In this document: positions 56,605 to 64,000 of the stretch, one piece after another
Layout: the number at the start of each line of letters is the position of its first letter
Position numbering within the stretch: position 1 is the stretch's first letter
NCBI GenBank assembly: GCA_023392595.1
Contig: JAEVYU010000079.1
Coordinates: forward strand, 62,001 to 126,000
Source of the DNA: Bacillota bacterium
GTDB taxonomy: Bacteria; Bacillota; UBA4882; UBA8346
DNA length: 64,000 nt
Direction: 5' to 3'
Program-made: the position numbers and the translations under genes
Notes under the pieces: generated by a model
Database searches by the model: none
Seen by the model: the letters and a program-made list of their open reading frames with translations, nothing else
Told to the model about the DNA's origin: nothing

Positions 56605-58020
56605 TTAGGCCAATGTTAAGAATTTTTCAAAACAACCCACTGTTTCCCGGGCCTTTTCTTCGGTGGACATCTCTGCAAAAATACGTAGTAAAGGTTCCGT
56701 TCCTGAAAATCTGGCGATTAGCCAGCCCCCATTCCTAAAATAGACCTTTACCCCATCCAGATAACTAACTTTTTCGATGGAGTCTGGAAAATCGGCCATC
56801 TGCCGCTTTACTATAATTTTCTCGTTAATGATGCCCTTGGTTGTTTCATCGAAGCTCAAATTACTCTCTATCATCACAAAGGTGCCGAACTCACGGTCCA
56901 ACTGTTCCTCCATTTCTCCCAATTTTAAATTGCTGACGCTCATCATTTCTATGAGTAAACTAGCTGCGAAAACGCTATCCTTCCCATGGATATGTCCCCG
57001 AATGGTCAATCCGCCGCTGCTTTCACCCCCAATTAATGCATTGGTTTCAATCATCTTGGAACTGATATATTTGAATCCAACCGGCACCTCATAGCATTTT
57101 TCCCCAAATTTTTCGGCGATTCTGTCCAACAAGTGGGTGGTGGCAATATTTCTAACCACCGAGCCTTTCCAATTCTTATACTTCAGCAAATAGTAATATA
57201 ACATGGACATAATCTTATTGGGGTGAATAAAAGTGCCATTTTCGTCAATGATCCCGAGCCGGTCGGCGTCGCCATCGGTTCCTATTCCCAAATCATATTT
57301 TTTTTCAATGACCATGGCTTGCAAGTGTCTTAAAGTATCTTCCGTGGGTGATGGCATTCGACCTCCGAATGACGTATCATGCTGATCATGAATCACATCC
57401 ACTTCACACCGACAGGTTGACAAGATAGTCTGAAGTGCCACCTTGGAAACGCCAAACATCGGATCCAGTAATATGTGAAGAGATTTTTGACGGATACTGT
57501 TGACATCCAGCATTTTAATAATAGCATCCAGATAGTCATTAAGCGGATTGATGATTTGGATAATCTCTGACTTCAACCCGGCTTCGAAATTCAAGGAGGG
57601 GAGCTTTTCGAGCTGCCTTTGTTTGATAATTTCCTCAATTTCCCGGGTTACTTCAAGATCGGCGTCTTTTCCGCCATAAGTAAATATCTTGATGCCATTA
57701 TACTCAGCCGGATTATGACTTGCGGTGATGGTCATACCGTAATTGATTTCATATTGCCTAACGGTAAACATCACTACCGGAGTCGGCATTGCTTTCCCGA
57801 TAAAAAAAACTTTGATGCCCCGCGCGGCAAAAATTTCCGCCGACCAACGGCTGGCTTTATCCGATAAAAATCGTTTGTCAAACCCAATGACGATCCCTTT
57901 TTGCTGGACATTTTCTTTTTCCATTTTATAGGCTAAGACGTCGGCGACCCGAATAATATTCTCTTTGATGAAATCGTCACCGATAATGGCCCGCCATCCG
58001 CCCGTTCCAAAGTGAATCAT
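56605..58020 (-). CDS. Phosphoglucomutase/phosphomannomutase
   Basis: 471 residues. Catalytic Ser in GMTITASHNPAEYNGIKIF (~residue 100), the metal loop GIGTDGDADRLGIID, sugar-binding GGESSGGL and phosphate-binding RFSGTEPLLRIFAE. It interconverts hexose-1- and hexose-6-phosphates. Between the importer and the two-component system, it would channel imported sugar-1-phosphate or 6-phosphate into metabolism. Confidence 0.93.
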   Translation of the reverse strand: MIHFGTGGWRAIIGDDFIKENIIRVADVLAYKMEKENVQQKGIVIGFDKRFLSDKASRWSAEIFAARGIKVFFIGKAMPTPVVMFTVRQYEINYGMTITASHNPAEYNGIKIFTYGGKDADLEVTREIEEIIKQRQLEKLPSLNFEAGLKSEIIQIINPLNDYLDAIIKMLDVNSIRQKSLHILLDPMFGVSKVALQTILSTCRCEVDVIHDQHDTSFGGRMPSPTEDTLRHLQAMVIEKKYDLGIGTDGDADRLGIIDENGTFIHPNKIMSMLYYYLLKYKNWKGSVVRNIATTHLLDRIAEKFGEKCYEVPVGFKYISSKMIETNALIGGESSGGLTIRGHIHGKDSVFAASLLIEMMSVSNLKLGEMEEQLDREFGTFVMIESNLSFDETTKGIINEKIIVKRQMADFPDSIEKVSYLDGVKVYFRNGGWLIARFSGTEPLLRIFAEMSTEEKARETVGCFEKFLTLA

Positions 58021-58057
58021 GTGATGCTCCCTCGTTTCATTGCAATTTACTTCCCGT

Positions 58058-59776
58058 TTACATGGTTATTCCTTTATTTCCCGATATTTTGTTGAAAATT
58101 AAAATGGAAATCGTCGTCGCTACGGTGAGGATGGTGGCCAATGCTGCCGCCGTTCCAAAATTCGCCCTAACGACCTCCGTATAAATAGCTACCGAGATCG
58201 TAGCCGTTTTACCGGTGTATAGCATAATACTTGAACTAAGTTCATTGATCGTTGTAATCCAACTGAGAATTGCTCCGGAAAATACTCCCGGAATCATTAA
58301 GATGGCCGTTGTTTTGAAGAATGTCTTTAAGGGAGCAACCCCCAAGCTAATAGAAGCTTCCTCAATCGAAGCGTCGATCTGATAGAGTATGGCTGTTGAG
58401 GAACGAATCGTATAAGGCAACTTTCGAATGACATAGGCAATAACCAAAATAATCCATGTCCCACTAATCAAAATTGGCGGCTTATTAAAGGCCACCAATA
58501 AGCTGATGCCCAAAACCGCTCCGGGAACTACAAACGGAAACATGACCAATACGTCGAGCAGTGAATTGAGTTTCGAGCGTTTTCTAACGATTAAATATGA
58601 AATTAGCAATCCCGCCAACAACATAATCAAAATGGCGACTATCGAATAGGTGAACGTATTACTGATAGTGCTGCCCAAGCGGTACAATATCTGATTATAA
58701 CTGTCAAAGCTGAATCCCTTGACAAATATCGGTCCATTGGTCTTAATGAAAGAGGTAATGACCACGGTAATCTGGGGAAGTAAAGCAACCAACCCTATCA
58801 AATAACATAGTCCTGTCAAAATTGCCCTTTTGCTATTGGAAAGCTCGACAACTTTGGGGGGATTTAGTGCGCTCATAGTATAGTTCCGTTTTGAAATAAT
58901 AAATTTTTGAAGCATCAACAGCGCAACCGCACATATCACAATAACAATACTTAAAGTGCTGGCAAAATTGGCGTTTCCGCCGGTTTCACTCATATACTCT
59001 TCATAAACCATTACCGGTAAAACCTTGTAGCCTTCCCCAATCAGCATCGGAGTTCCAAAATCAGCCAGGGTCGCCATAAAAACCATTAACATTCCCGCTG
59101 TTATGGTTGGAAGTATCAAGGGAAATGTCACGGTAAAAAGTCTTCGCCAGGAATTCCCCCCTAAATTTTCCGCCGCTTCCTCCAAAGAGCGGTCAATAGA
59201 CCCCAAAGCTCCTGAGACATATAGGAATATATAGGGGAAAAACTTTAGCGTAAATACCAAGACGATCCCAAAAAATCCATAGATGGTGGGAACTTGAATC
59301 CCAATTTTTGATAGCCACTGGGTAATCACTCCGCTTCTTCCCAGTAGTAAGATCCAAGAATAAGCGCCAATGAACGGTGGTGAAAGCATTGATAAAATCA
59401 ACACCAAATTAAAAAATTTCTTCCCCACCAGGTTATAACGGGTAACCACATAAGCTAAAGGCAAGCCGATCAATGTCGCCAAGAAGGTAGCTGTGGTCGA
59501 TACGAAAAAACTGTTAAACAAGGTCTTGTTATAATAGGGCAGTCTAAAGAAATCCAAATAATTTTGGAATGTACATTTCCCTGAATCCGTTAGAAAACTT
59601 TCAATCAACGTCATAAACATAGGATATACCAGAAATAGAGCTAAAATCCCCAATGCGATCAAGGTGATTCCATTCCAGACGTTAAGTTTACCCGACTTAA
59701 GGTTGCCAAATTGACCTTGAAGGGCCTTGCTTATGCCAAAATCCCTTCCCTCTTTCCTCTCATTCCCATGACTCAT
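58058..59776 (-). CDS. ABC importer permease, fused two-domain (AfuB/FbpB type)
   Basis: 572 residues with about twelve membrane segments in two halves, each with an EAA loop (DRSLEEAAENLGGNSWRRLF and DASIEEASISLGVAPLKTFF). One chain thus supplies both membrane domains, as in FbpB and AfuB. Its ATG overlaps the ATPase stop by 4 bp. Confidence 0.9.
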   Translation of the reverse strand: MSHGNERKEGRDFGISKALQGQFGNLKSGKLNVWNGITLIALGILALFLVYPMFMTLIESFLTDSGKCTFQNYLDFFRLPYYNKTLFNSFFVSTTATFLATLIGLPLAYVVTRYNLVGKKFFNLVLILSMLSPPFIGAYSWILLLGRSGVITQWLSKIGIQVPTIYGFFGIVLVFTLKFFPYIFLYVSGALGSIDRSLEEAAENLGGNSWRRLFTVTFPLILPTITAGMLMVFMATLADFGTPMLIGEGYKVLPVMVYEEYMSETGGNANFASTLSIVIVICAVALLMLQKFIISKRNYTMSALNPPKVVELSNSKRAILTGLCYLIGLVALLPQITVVITSFIKTNGPIFVKGFSFDSYNQILYRLGSTISNTFTYSIVAILIMLLAGLLISYLIVRKRSKLNSLLDVLVMFPFVVPGAVLGISLLVAFNKPPILISGTWIILVIAYVIRKLPYTIRSSTAILYQIDASIEEASISLGVAPLKTFFKTTAILMIPGVFSGAILSWITTINELSSSIMLYTGKTATISVAIYTEVVRANFGTAAALATILTVATTISILIFNKISGNKGITM

Positions 59777-60858
59777 AGCAACTTCTCCTCACCTGTCTCA
59801 TCGAACACGTTGATTTTGTCCTTTATAAAATCAAGGCTTACATTTTCGCCGGATTCTCTGATTGCTTCATTATCTTTACAATACTCGTTGACCTGAACCT
59901 CCTGGCCGTTTTCAAGCCGTACTCCATAATTGATAAAATCTCCCAAAAAAGTCCTTTGATCAATCGTGCCTTTTAATCCCGCCTCATTGCAACTCCGAAT
60001 AATAAACTCTTCCGGCCTTACGGAAACTTTAACCTTTCCTTGGTAACCCGATTGACATTGTAAAGAAATTACCACCGAATCATTGATTTTTATCTCGGTA
60101 TTTTGTTCTTTGTCCCGGCTCCTGATCTCACCTAAAAGGAAATTGGAAGTTCCGATAAAGCCCGCCACAAACTCATTAGCTGGGCGACGGTAGATGGCTT
60201 CCGGCTTACCGATTTGTATTACTTCCCCTTTTCTCATTACCGCGATTCTATCGGATATGGCCAATGCTTCTTCCTGATCATGGGTCACATAAATCGTGGT
60301 GATACCCAAATTGCGCTGTAATTCTTTGATCACCGTCCTCATTTCCACCCTTAATTTAGCGTCCAGATTGGAGAGGGGCTCATCCATTAATAATAGTCCG
60401 GGGTGAATTACAATCGCTCTGGCCAGTGCAACCCGCTGCTGTTGTCCACCGGACATGTTAGCCGGTTGGCGATCTTTTAAATCATAAATTTGGGCCATCG
60501 CTAAAGCCTCATCGATTTTCTGTTCCATTTCGGCTTTAGCCATTTTCCGGGCTTTAAGCCCATAAGCCACATTGTCTTTAACGGACATATGCGGAAAAAT
60601 GGCATAATTTTGAAATACCATTCCGATATTTCGTTTGTGAGCCGGAATATTATTGATCAAAGCATTGTCAAAATAAATTTCACCTTCATCAATACTGTTA
60701 AAACCGGCGATCATTCTCAACAAAGTCGTTTTCCCACAACCGGAAGGTCCAAGCAAAGTAAAAAATTCACCCTTATTCACGGTGAGGCTGACATGATCGA
60801 CAGCGTTAAAATCTCCATAACGTTTTACTGTATTGTTGATGTCAATTTGATGGCTCAT
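59773..60858 (-). CDS. ABC importer ATP-binding protein (AfuC/FbpC/PotA type)
   Basis: 361 residues. Walker A LLGPSGCGKTTLLRMIAG, signature MSGGQQQRVALARA, Walker B LLLMDEPLSNLDAKLR, and a C-terminal TOBE region with KVSVRPEEFIIRS. Powers the permease encoded immediately downstream. 108 bp after the binding-protein gene. Confidence 0.94.
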   Translation of the reverse strand: MSHQIDINNTVKRYGDFNAVDHVSLTVNKGEFFTLLGPSGCGKTTLLRMIAGFNSIDEGEIYFDNALINNIPAHKRNIGMVFQNYAIFPHMSVKDNVAYGLKARKMAKAEMEQKIDEALAMAQIYDLKDRQPANMSGGQQQRVALARAIVIHPGLLLMDEPLSNLDAKLRVEMRTVIKELQRNLGITTIYVTHDQEEALAISDRIAVMRKGEVIQIGKPEAIYRRPANEFVAGFIGTSNFLLGEIRSRDKEQNTEIKINDSVVISLQCQSGYQGKVKVSVRPEEFIIRSCNEAGLKGTIDQRTFLGDFINYGVRLENGQEVQVNEYCKDNEAIRESGENVSLDFIKDKINVFDETGEEKLL

Positions 60859-60966
60859 CCTTCATCCCCTGTCCTATCGCTTTTTAAAAGAGGATACTCC
60901 TGTTTAAAAGCCACAAACCACTTTTTCACGATCGAGTATCCTCATGATTTCAACCCATTTTATCGA

Positions 60967-61971
60967 TTATTTTCCGATCACAACATCTTTCCATTTTTTC
61001 AAGAGAGTTTCTTTCTGACTGGCTGCCCAATTGAAATCGTAGTTGACTAGTTTGATTTTTCCCATCTCCGGTAACCCTGCGGGTGCTCCCACGTCTTTTC
61101 TCACCGTACGTCTTGACTGGGAACCGGACATTACCGATTGGCTATCCTTACTTAAGATAAAATCAACAAATGTTTTGGCATTTTCAAGATTTTTGGCGCC
61201 TTTGATAATAGCGATCGCGTCAGGTACTGCTGAGGTTCCCTCCGAAGGATAAATAATGCCCACTTCGGCGCCTGCTTTTACATATTTAATCGCTTCTTTT
61301 TCCAGCGTCAAGCCAACGCTATATTCACCATCGGCAACCCCTTTATAAACTGTCGCTGAACTGCCTAAAATTTTCCCATCCAGGTTGGCTACAAAACGGC
61401 GGATAAAGTTCCACCCCTTTGGGGTATCTTTACCGAACACCGTCAGTAAAGTTGCTAAGATGGTATACGATGATCCGGATTTGGCCGGATCGGCATAAGC
61501 AATTTTCCCCTTCAGGCTCGGTTGTAATAAATCAGCCCATCCCTTTGGCACTTCATTTTCGGGAACCAATTTTTTGTTATACATAATAACCATGGGTAGC
61601 GGTGATTCTCCTACCCAAAAATGTTTCGGATCCTTATACTTGGCGTTAACCGCGCCGTCTTCCGGGGAAATATATTTTTGAAAATATTGAGAATAAGCTT
61701 GCAGAGACTCCGCACCTCCACCCCAAAGAACATCTGCCAAGGGATTAGTCGACTCAGCCTCAATTCTTTTTAAAAGTTCTCCCGTTCCTGCGGCAACAAG
61801 CTCAACTTTAATTCCCGTTTTTTCTTGAAACTCTTTAATTCCTAAGTTAATCGTATCCGTTGGATGAGGTGAATAAACCGTCAGAACTTTTGATTGGGGT
61901 TGCTTAGCCTGAACTGACCCGATCATCACAATACACACCAACATGATTGCCAAAAATCTGCAACGTTTCAT
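60967..61971 (-). CDS. Periplasmic-type binding protein of an AfuA/FbpA-class importer
   Basis: 334 residues from the ATG at 61971 (GGAGG 8 nt upstream). Signal peptide FLAIMLVCIVMIGSVQA with no lipobox Cys, which is odd for a Gram-positive-type cell unless the envelope has an outer membrane or the protein is released. LTVYSPHPTD, ADVLWGGGAES and YADPAKSGSSYTI are typical of the AfuA/FbpA/PhnS cluster, whose ligands are hexose phosphates, ferric ion or aminoethylphosphonate. The sugar-phosphate enzymes nearby favour a sugar phosphate. Confidence 0.82.
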   Translation of the reverse strand: MKRCRFLAIMLVCIVMIGSVQAKQPQSKVLTVYSPHPTDTINLGIKEFQEKTGIKVELVAAGTGELLKRIEAESTNPLADVLWGGGAESLQAYSQYFQKYISPEDGAVNAKYKDPKHFWVGESPLPMVIMYNKKLVPENEVPKGWADLLQPSLKGKIAYADPAKSGSSYTILATLLTVFGKDTPKGWNFIRRFVANLDGKILGSSATVYKGVADGEYSVGLTLEKEAIKYVKAGAEVGIIYPSEGTSAVPDAIAIIKGAKNLENAKTFVDFILSKDSQSVMSGSQSRRTVRKDVGAPAGLPEMGKIKLVNYDFNWAASQKETLLKKWKDVVIGK

Positions 61972-62022
61972 CAAAATGACCTCCATTTGTTAGAATTTAG
62001 TAACCTTATATATTATTTCTTT

Positions 62023-62039
62023 ATAAAGTTTAACTTTAT
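62023..62039. promoter_or_regulatory. Operator-like perfect palindrome
   Basis: ATAAAGTTTAACTTTAT is a perfect 17-bp palindrome overlapping the start-site side of the -10 box of the importer promoter. Its position would suit a repressor. Confidence 0.45.
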
Positions 62040-62066
62040 TGTAACTTTTTTATCTTGTACTAACAA
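62038..62066 (-). promoter_or_regulatory. SigA-type promoter of the sugar-phosphate importer operon
   Basis: On the minus strand TTGTTA (62066-62061), 17-bp spacer, TACAAT (62043-62038), about 67 bp before the binding-protein start. Good match to the housekeeping consensus. Confidence 0.65.
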
Positions 62067-62475
62067 CGGGACAATCATGTACTTTTGTTTAACATCCTGA
62101 CATTTTTAATAAAAATGTTTCTATTTATTTCAAAAATTGACACAATAATAACAATCCATCATTTCTCTTCCCAGAGGAACCCCGGCTGTTCGCTTAATTT
62201 CAGTAAAAGCCTAAAATTGTACCATTACAAACGGGACTTGAGGGCATGGATTTGGTTGCTTTATTAAGAGACAGGGCAGGCATCAATGAATTACGAGGCA
62301 AATGGAATTTTAAAAAGTGGGGCAAAAAAGGCAATCCATATTTTCCGAAAAGACTGCCGCAAAACAGTTATAAGCCACAAGACACACAATATATCGCTTC
62401 CAATGGGATAAGCAAAATATTTCTCCTGTCTATGGATATTTTCCCCTTTGCGACAGCTTTTTTACTCCATACCTT
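62067..62475. other. Intergenic region without a recognised gene
   Basis: About 400 bp between the GalU-like gene and the importer promoter. Short frames on the plus strand (for example 62246-62506) have no ribosome site and overlap the 3' end of the nucleotidyltransferase gene, so I do not call them. Confidence 0.4.
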
Positions 62476-63399
62476 TCAGGGTTCTTCCCATAAATTTGCG
62501 GGATAGATACCCCGGTGAATGCGATCGAACAGGGCCTGTTTAACCGGAAGCTTATCTTGCTGATAGGTTACACCATACCACCGTTCATCGGAGGCTAGGA
62601 CTTTAACGCTAGCCTTTCCTTTATTTACCAAATCTCCAACGATTTCCGGCAGAAAGTATTCGGCTTTCATCAGATTTGTCTGGTTGCGGGTAAAAAATTC
62701 CGGAAAACCGGCTGCAATTTCCTTGAAAATACTGGATGTAAAGCCCCAGATATTCATGGAAACCACACTACCCTTAGGTATTTCAAACCAATCTTCCCCA
62801 TTGTCGGTATACCGGGCAGCGTCGCCAAATTTTTCTACCCTGGTTCGTTCATGAATCCCCCGGAGATAACTATTGGAATCCACTGTACAGACGCCCCGTG
62901 CAACCGCTCCGTTTTCTGTTAAAGTATTTTCCAAGACGAACCCGACCATACAATATTGATAAACCCGCGCATCGTCCTTCCCGCTTTTAAGAAAATCATA
63001 AAGCACTTGAAAAGAAGAAGCCCCATAAAAATCATCCGCATTAATGACTGCAAAAGGGGAATTCACTACTTCCCGGCAACACCATATGGCGTGAGCCGTG
63101 CCCCAAGGCTTTTCCCGCTCCTCTGGAACAGCAAATCCTCCTGGGAGATCGCTGAGATTTTGGTAGACATAAACCGTGTCCATTTTTCTTTCAATTCTTT
63201 CCCCAATCCTCTCGCGAAATAGGTCCTTCATGTCTTCCTTGATCACAAATACAACCTTCTCAAAACCCGCTTTCATGGCATCATAAATCGAATAATCGAT
63301 GATTAATTCATTATTGGGCCCGATCGGATCAACTTGTTTCAAACCACCATAACGGCTCCCGATTCCGGCCGCCATCACAACCAATGTGGTTTTAGCCAT
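62476..63399 (-). CDS. Sugar nucleotidyltransferase (GalU-like)
   Basis: 307 residues. VVMAAGIGSRYGGLKQVDPI is the nucleotide-binding start of sugar-1-phosphate nucleotidyltransferases; PFAVINADDFYGASSFQVLY supplies the metal-binding Asp. It probably makes a UDP- or other NDP-sugar from hexose-1-phosphate. Lies 25 bp after galE, so the two may work together on UDP-glucose/galactose. Confidence 0.85.
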   Translation of the reverse strand: MAKTTLVVMAAGIGSRYGGLKQVDPIGPNNELIIDYSIYDAMKAGFEKVVFVIKEDMKDLFRERIGERIERKMDTVYVYQNLSDLPGGFAVPEEREKPWGTAHAIWCCREVVNSPFAVINADDFYGASSFQVLYDFLKSGKDDARVYQYCMVGFVLENTLTENGAVARGVCTVDSNSYLRGIHERTRVEKFGDAARYTDNGEDWFEIPKGSVVSMNIWGFTSSIFKEIAAGFPEFFTRNQTNLMKAEYFLPEIVGDLVNKGKASVKVLASDERWYGVTYQQDKLPVKQALFDRIHRGIYPANLWEEP

Positions 63400-63424
63400 A
63401 AGCTTCCTTCCTCCATTCTATACA

Positions 63425-64000
63425 TTATCGATACGATGACTCAAACCCATTGGGATTTTGAATCTGCCATCGCCACGCATCCGTGCACATTTCTTCCAAT
63501 CCCCTTCGAGCAGACCAGCCCAGTTCTTGCCCGGACTTCGAGGGATCGGCATAGCAAACGGCAATATCCCCCGAACGGCGGTTTTCAATTCGATACGGGA
63601 TCTCTCTGCCGCTGGCTTTGGCGAAGGCTTCGATGACTTCCAAGACGCTATAACCCCGGCCGGTCCCTAAATTATAGGCAACCAATCCCGGAGAGGACTG
63701 TAATTTCTCCAGAGCTTTGAGATGTCCCAAGGCCAAATCGACTACATGAATGTAATCTCTAATCCCTGTTCCGTCAGGAGTGGGATAATCATTTCCATAG
63801 ACTCGCAGTTCTTTGAGTTTACCGATTGCAACCTGCGCGATATAAGGGACGAGATTGTTGGGAATTCCCCGCGGATCTTCTCCAATCCGGCCCCCGGGAT
63901 AGGCACCGACTGGATTAAAATAACGCAGAATCCCAATATTCCAAGAATCATCCGCCCGGTACAAATCCCGTAACATATCTTCAATCATCAGTTTCGAACG
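63425..64000 (-). CDS. galE: UDP-glucose 4-epimerase, C-terminal part (starts beyond the window)
   Basis: 192 residues visible; the frame is open through position 64000 and begins upstream. SKLMIEDMLRDLYR, LRYFNPVGAYPGGRIGEDPR, GIPNNLVPYIAQVA, YPTPDGTGIRDYIHVVDLAL and NLGTGRGYSVLEVI align with GalE from about residue 150 to the end. It interconverts UDP-glucose and UDP-galactose with bound NAD. The NAD-binding N-terminus and catalytic Tyr are outside the window. Confidence 0.95.
   Translation of the reverse strand, partial: RSKLMIEDMLRDLYRADDSWNIGILRYFNPVGAYPGGRIGEDPRGIPNNLVPYIAQVAIGKLKELRVYGNDYPTPDGTGIRDYIHVVDLALGHLKALEKLQSSPGLVAYNLGTGRGYSVLEVIEAFAKASGREIPYRIENRRSGDIAVCYADPSKSGQELGWSARRGLEEMCTDAWRWQIQNPNGFESSYR

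Noticed and set aside
60967..61971. Simple annotation as a ferric iron-binding protein
   Set aside because: Family resemblance alone allows iron, but the surrounding sugar-phosphate genes favour an AfuA-like ligand; kept open in the entry.
1..64000. tRNA or rRNA genes
   Set aside because: None recognised on either strand when reading through the intergenic regions.

Overview
The window looks like chromosome from an anaerobic member of the Bacillota. Shine-Dalgarno sequences are strong and of the AGGAGG type, several starts are TTG or GTG, and there is an oxygen-sensitive indolepyruvate oxidoreductase, a YesM/YesN two-component system and a PTS with Ser-phosphorylatable HPr. I do not assign a genus. 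Almost every gene reads leftward (minus strand).

Left third (1-25.3 kb). This is one long minus-strand operon for a contractile injection system (CIS), a phage-tail-like protein syringe. In transcription order it encodes: sheath, two tube proteins, a DUF5908 mini-protein, a CIS tube/adaptor protein, a VgrG-like spike, a gp25-like baseplate protein, a 2,420-residue baseplate J protein, fibre 1, a small fibre-associated protein, fibre 2, a 2,058-residue second baseplate protein carrying five LamG-like domains, and the start of the CIS tape-measure protein, cut by the window edge. The AAA ATPase, tail terminator and any cargo must lie further left. No PAAR gene is present. The baseplate and fibre proteins carry lineage-specific repeats: a ~90-residue module shared by the J protein and fibre 2, 19-residue and 35-residue fibre repeats, and a LamG array.

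Regulatory block (25.3-31 kb). Upstream of the sheath lie two tandem copies of the same phage-style design: a divergent pair of XRE repressors, small proteins, then an ArpU/DUF1492-like late activator. About 150-200 bp beyond each activator is a copy of a ~170-bp repeat that contains a terminator-like hairpin, a -10-like box and two TGTCGA boxes spaced 11 bp. The nearer copy faces the CIS operon across a ~750-nt leader. This duplicated switch is the most unusual feature of the window.

Middle (31-46.7 kb). A chemotaxis receptor, a lysine-rich mini-protein, a queC-like gene fragment and a plus-strand aspartate kinase (lysC) precede a minus-strand polyol catabolic operon. That operon encodes its own HPr and EI, a PRD-type regulator, galactitol-family EIIA/IIB/IIC, a 2-hydroxyacid dehydrogenase, a class II aldolase, a zinc-type dehydrogenase and an iron-type alcohol dehydrogenase. 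It probably imports and phosphorylates a sugar alcohol, oxidises it, cleaves it to a triose phosphate and an aldehyde, and reduces the aldehyde.

47-52.3 kb. iorBA is followed by a graveyard: a broken IS1634-type transposase, an 80-bp piece of an iorB paralogue, a frameshifted lysC paralogue and another decayed gene.

Right end (52.3-64 kb). A leftward set encodes a FbpABC/AfuABC-type ABC importer, phosphoglucomutase/phosphomannomutase, a YesM/YesN system, a HAD phosphatase and NagB. Together these fit uptake and use of a sugar phosphate or amino-sugar phosphate. Further right are a GalU-like nucleotidyltransferase and the end of galE.

All assignments come from reading the sequence and from remembered family motifs. 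No database search was possible.
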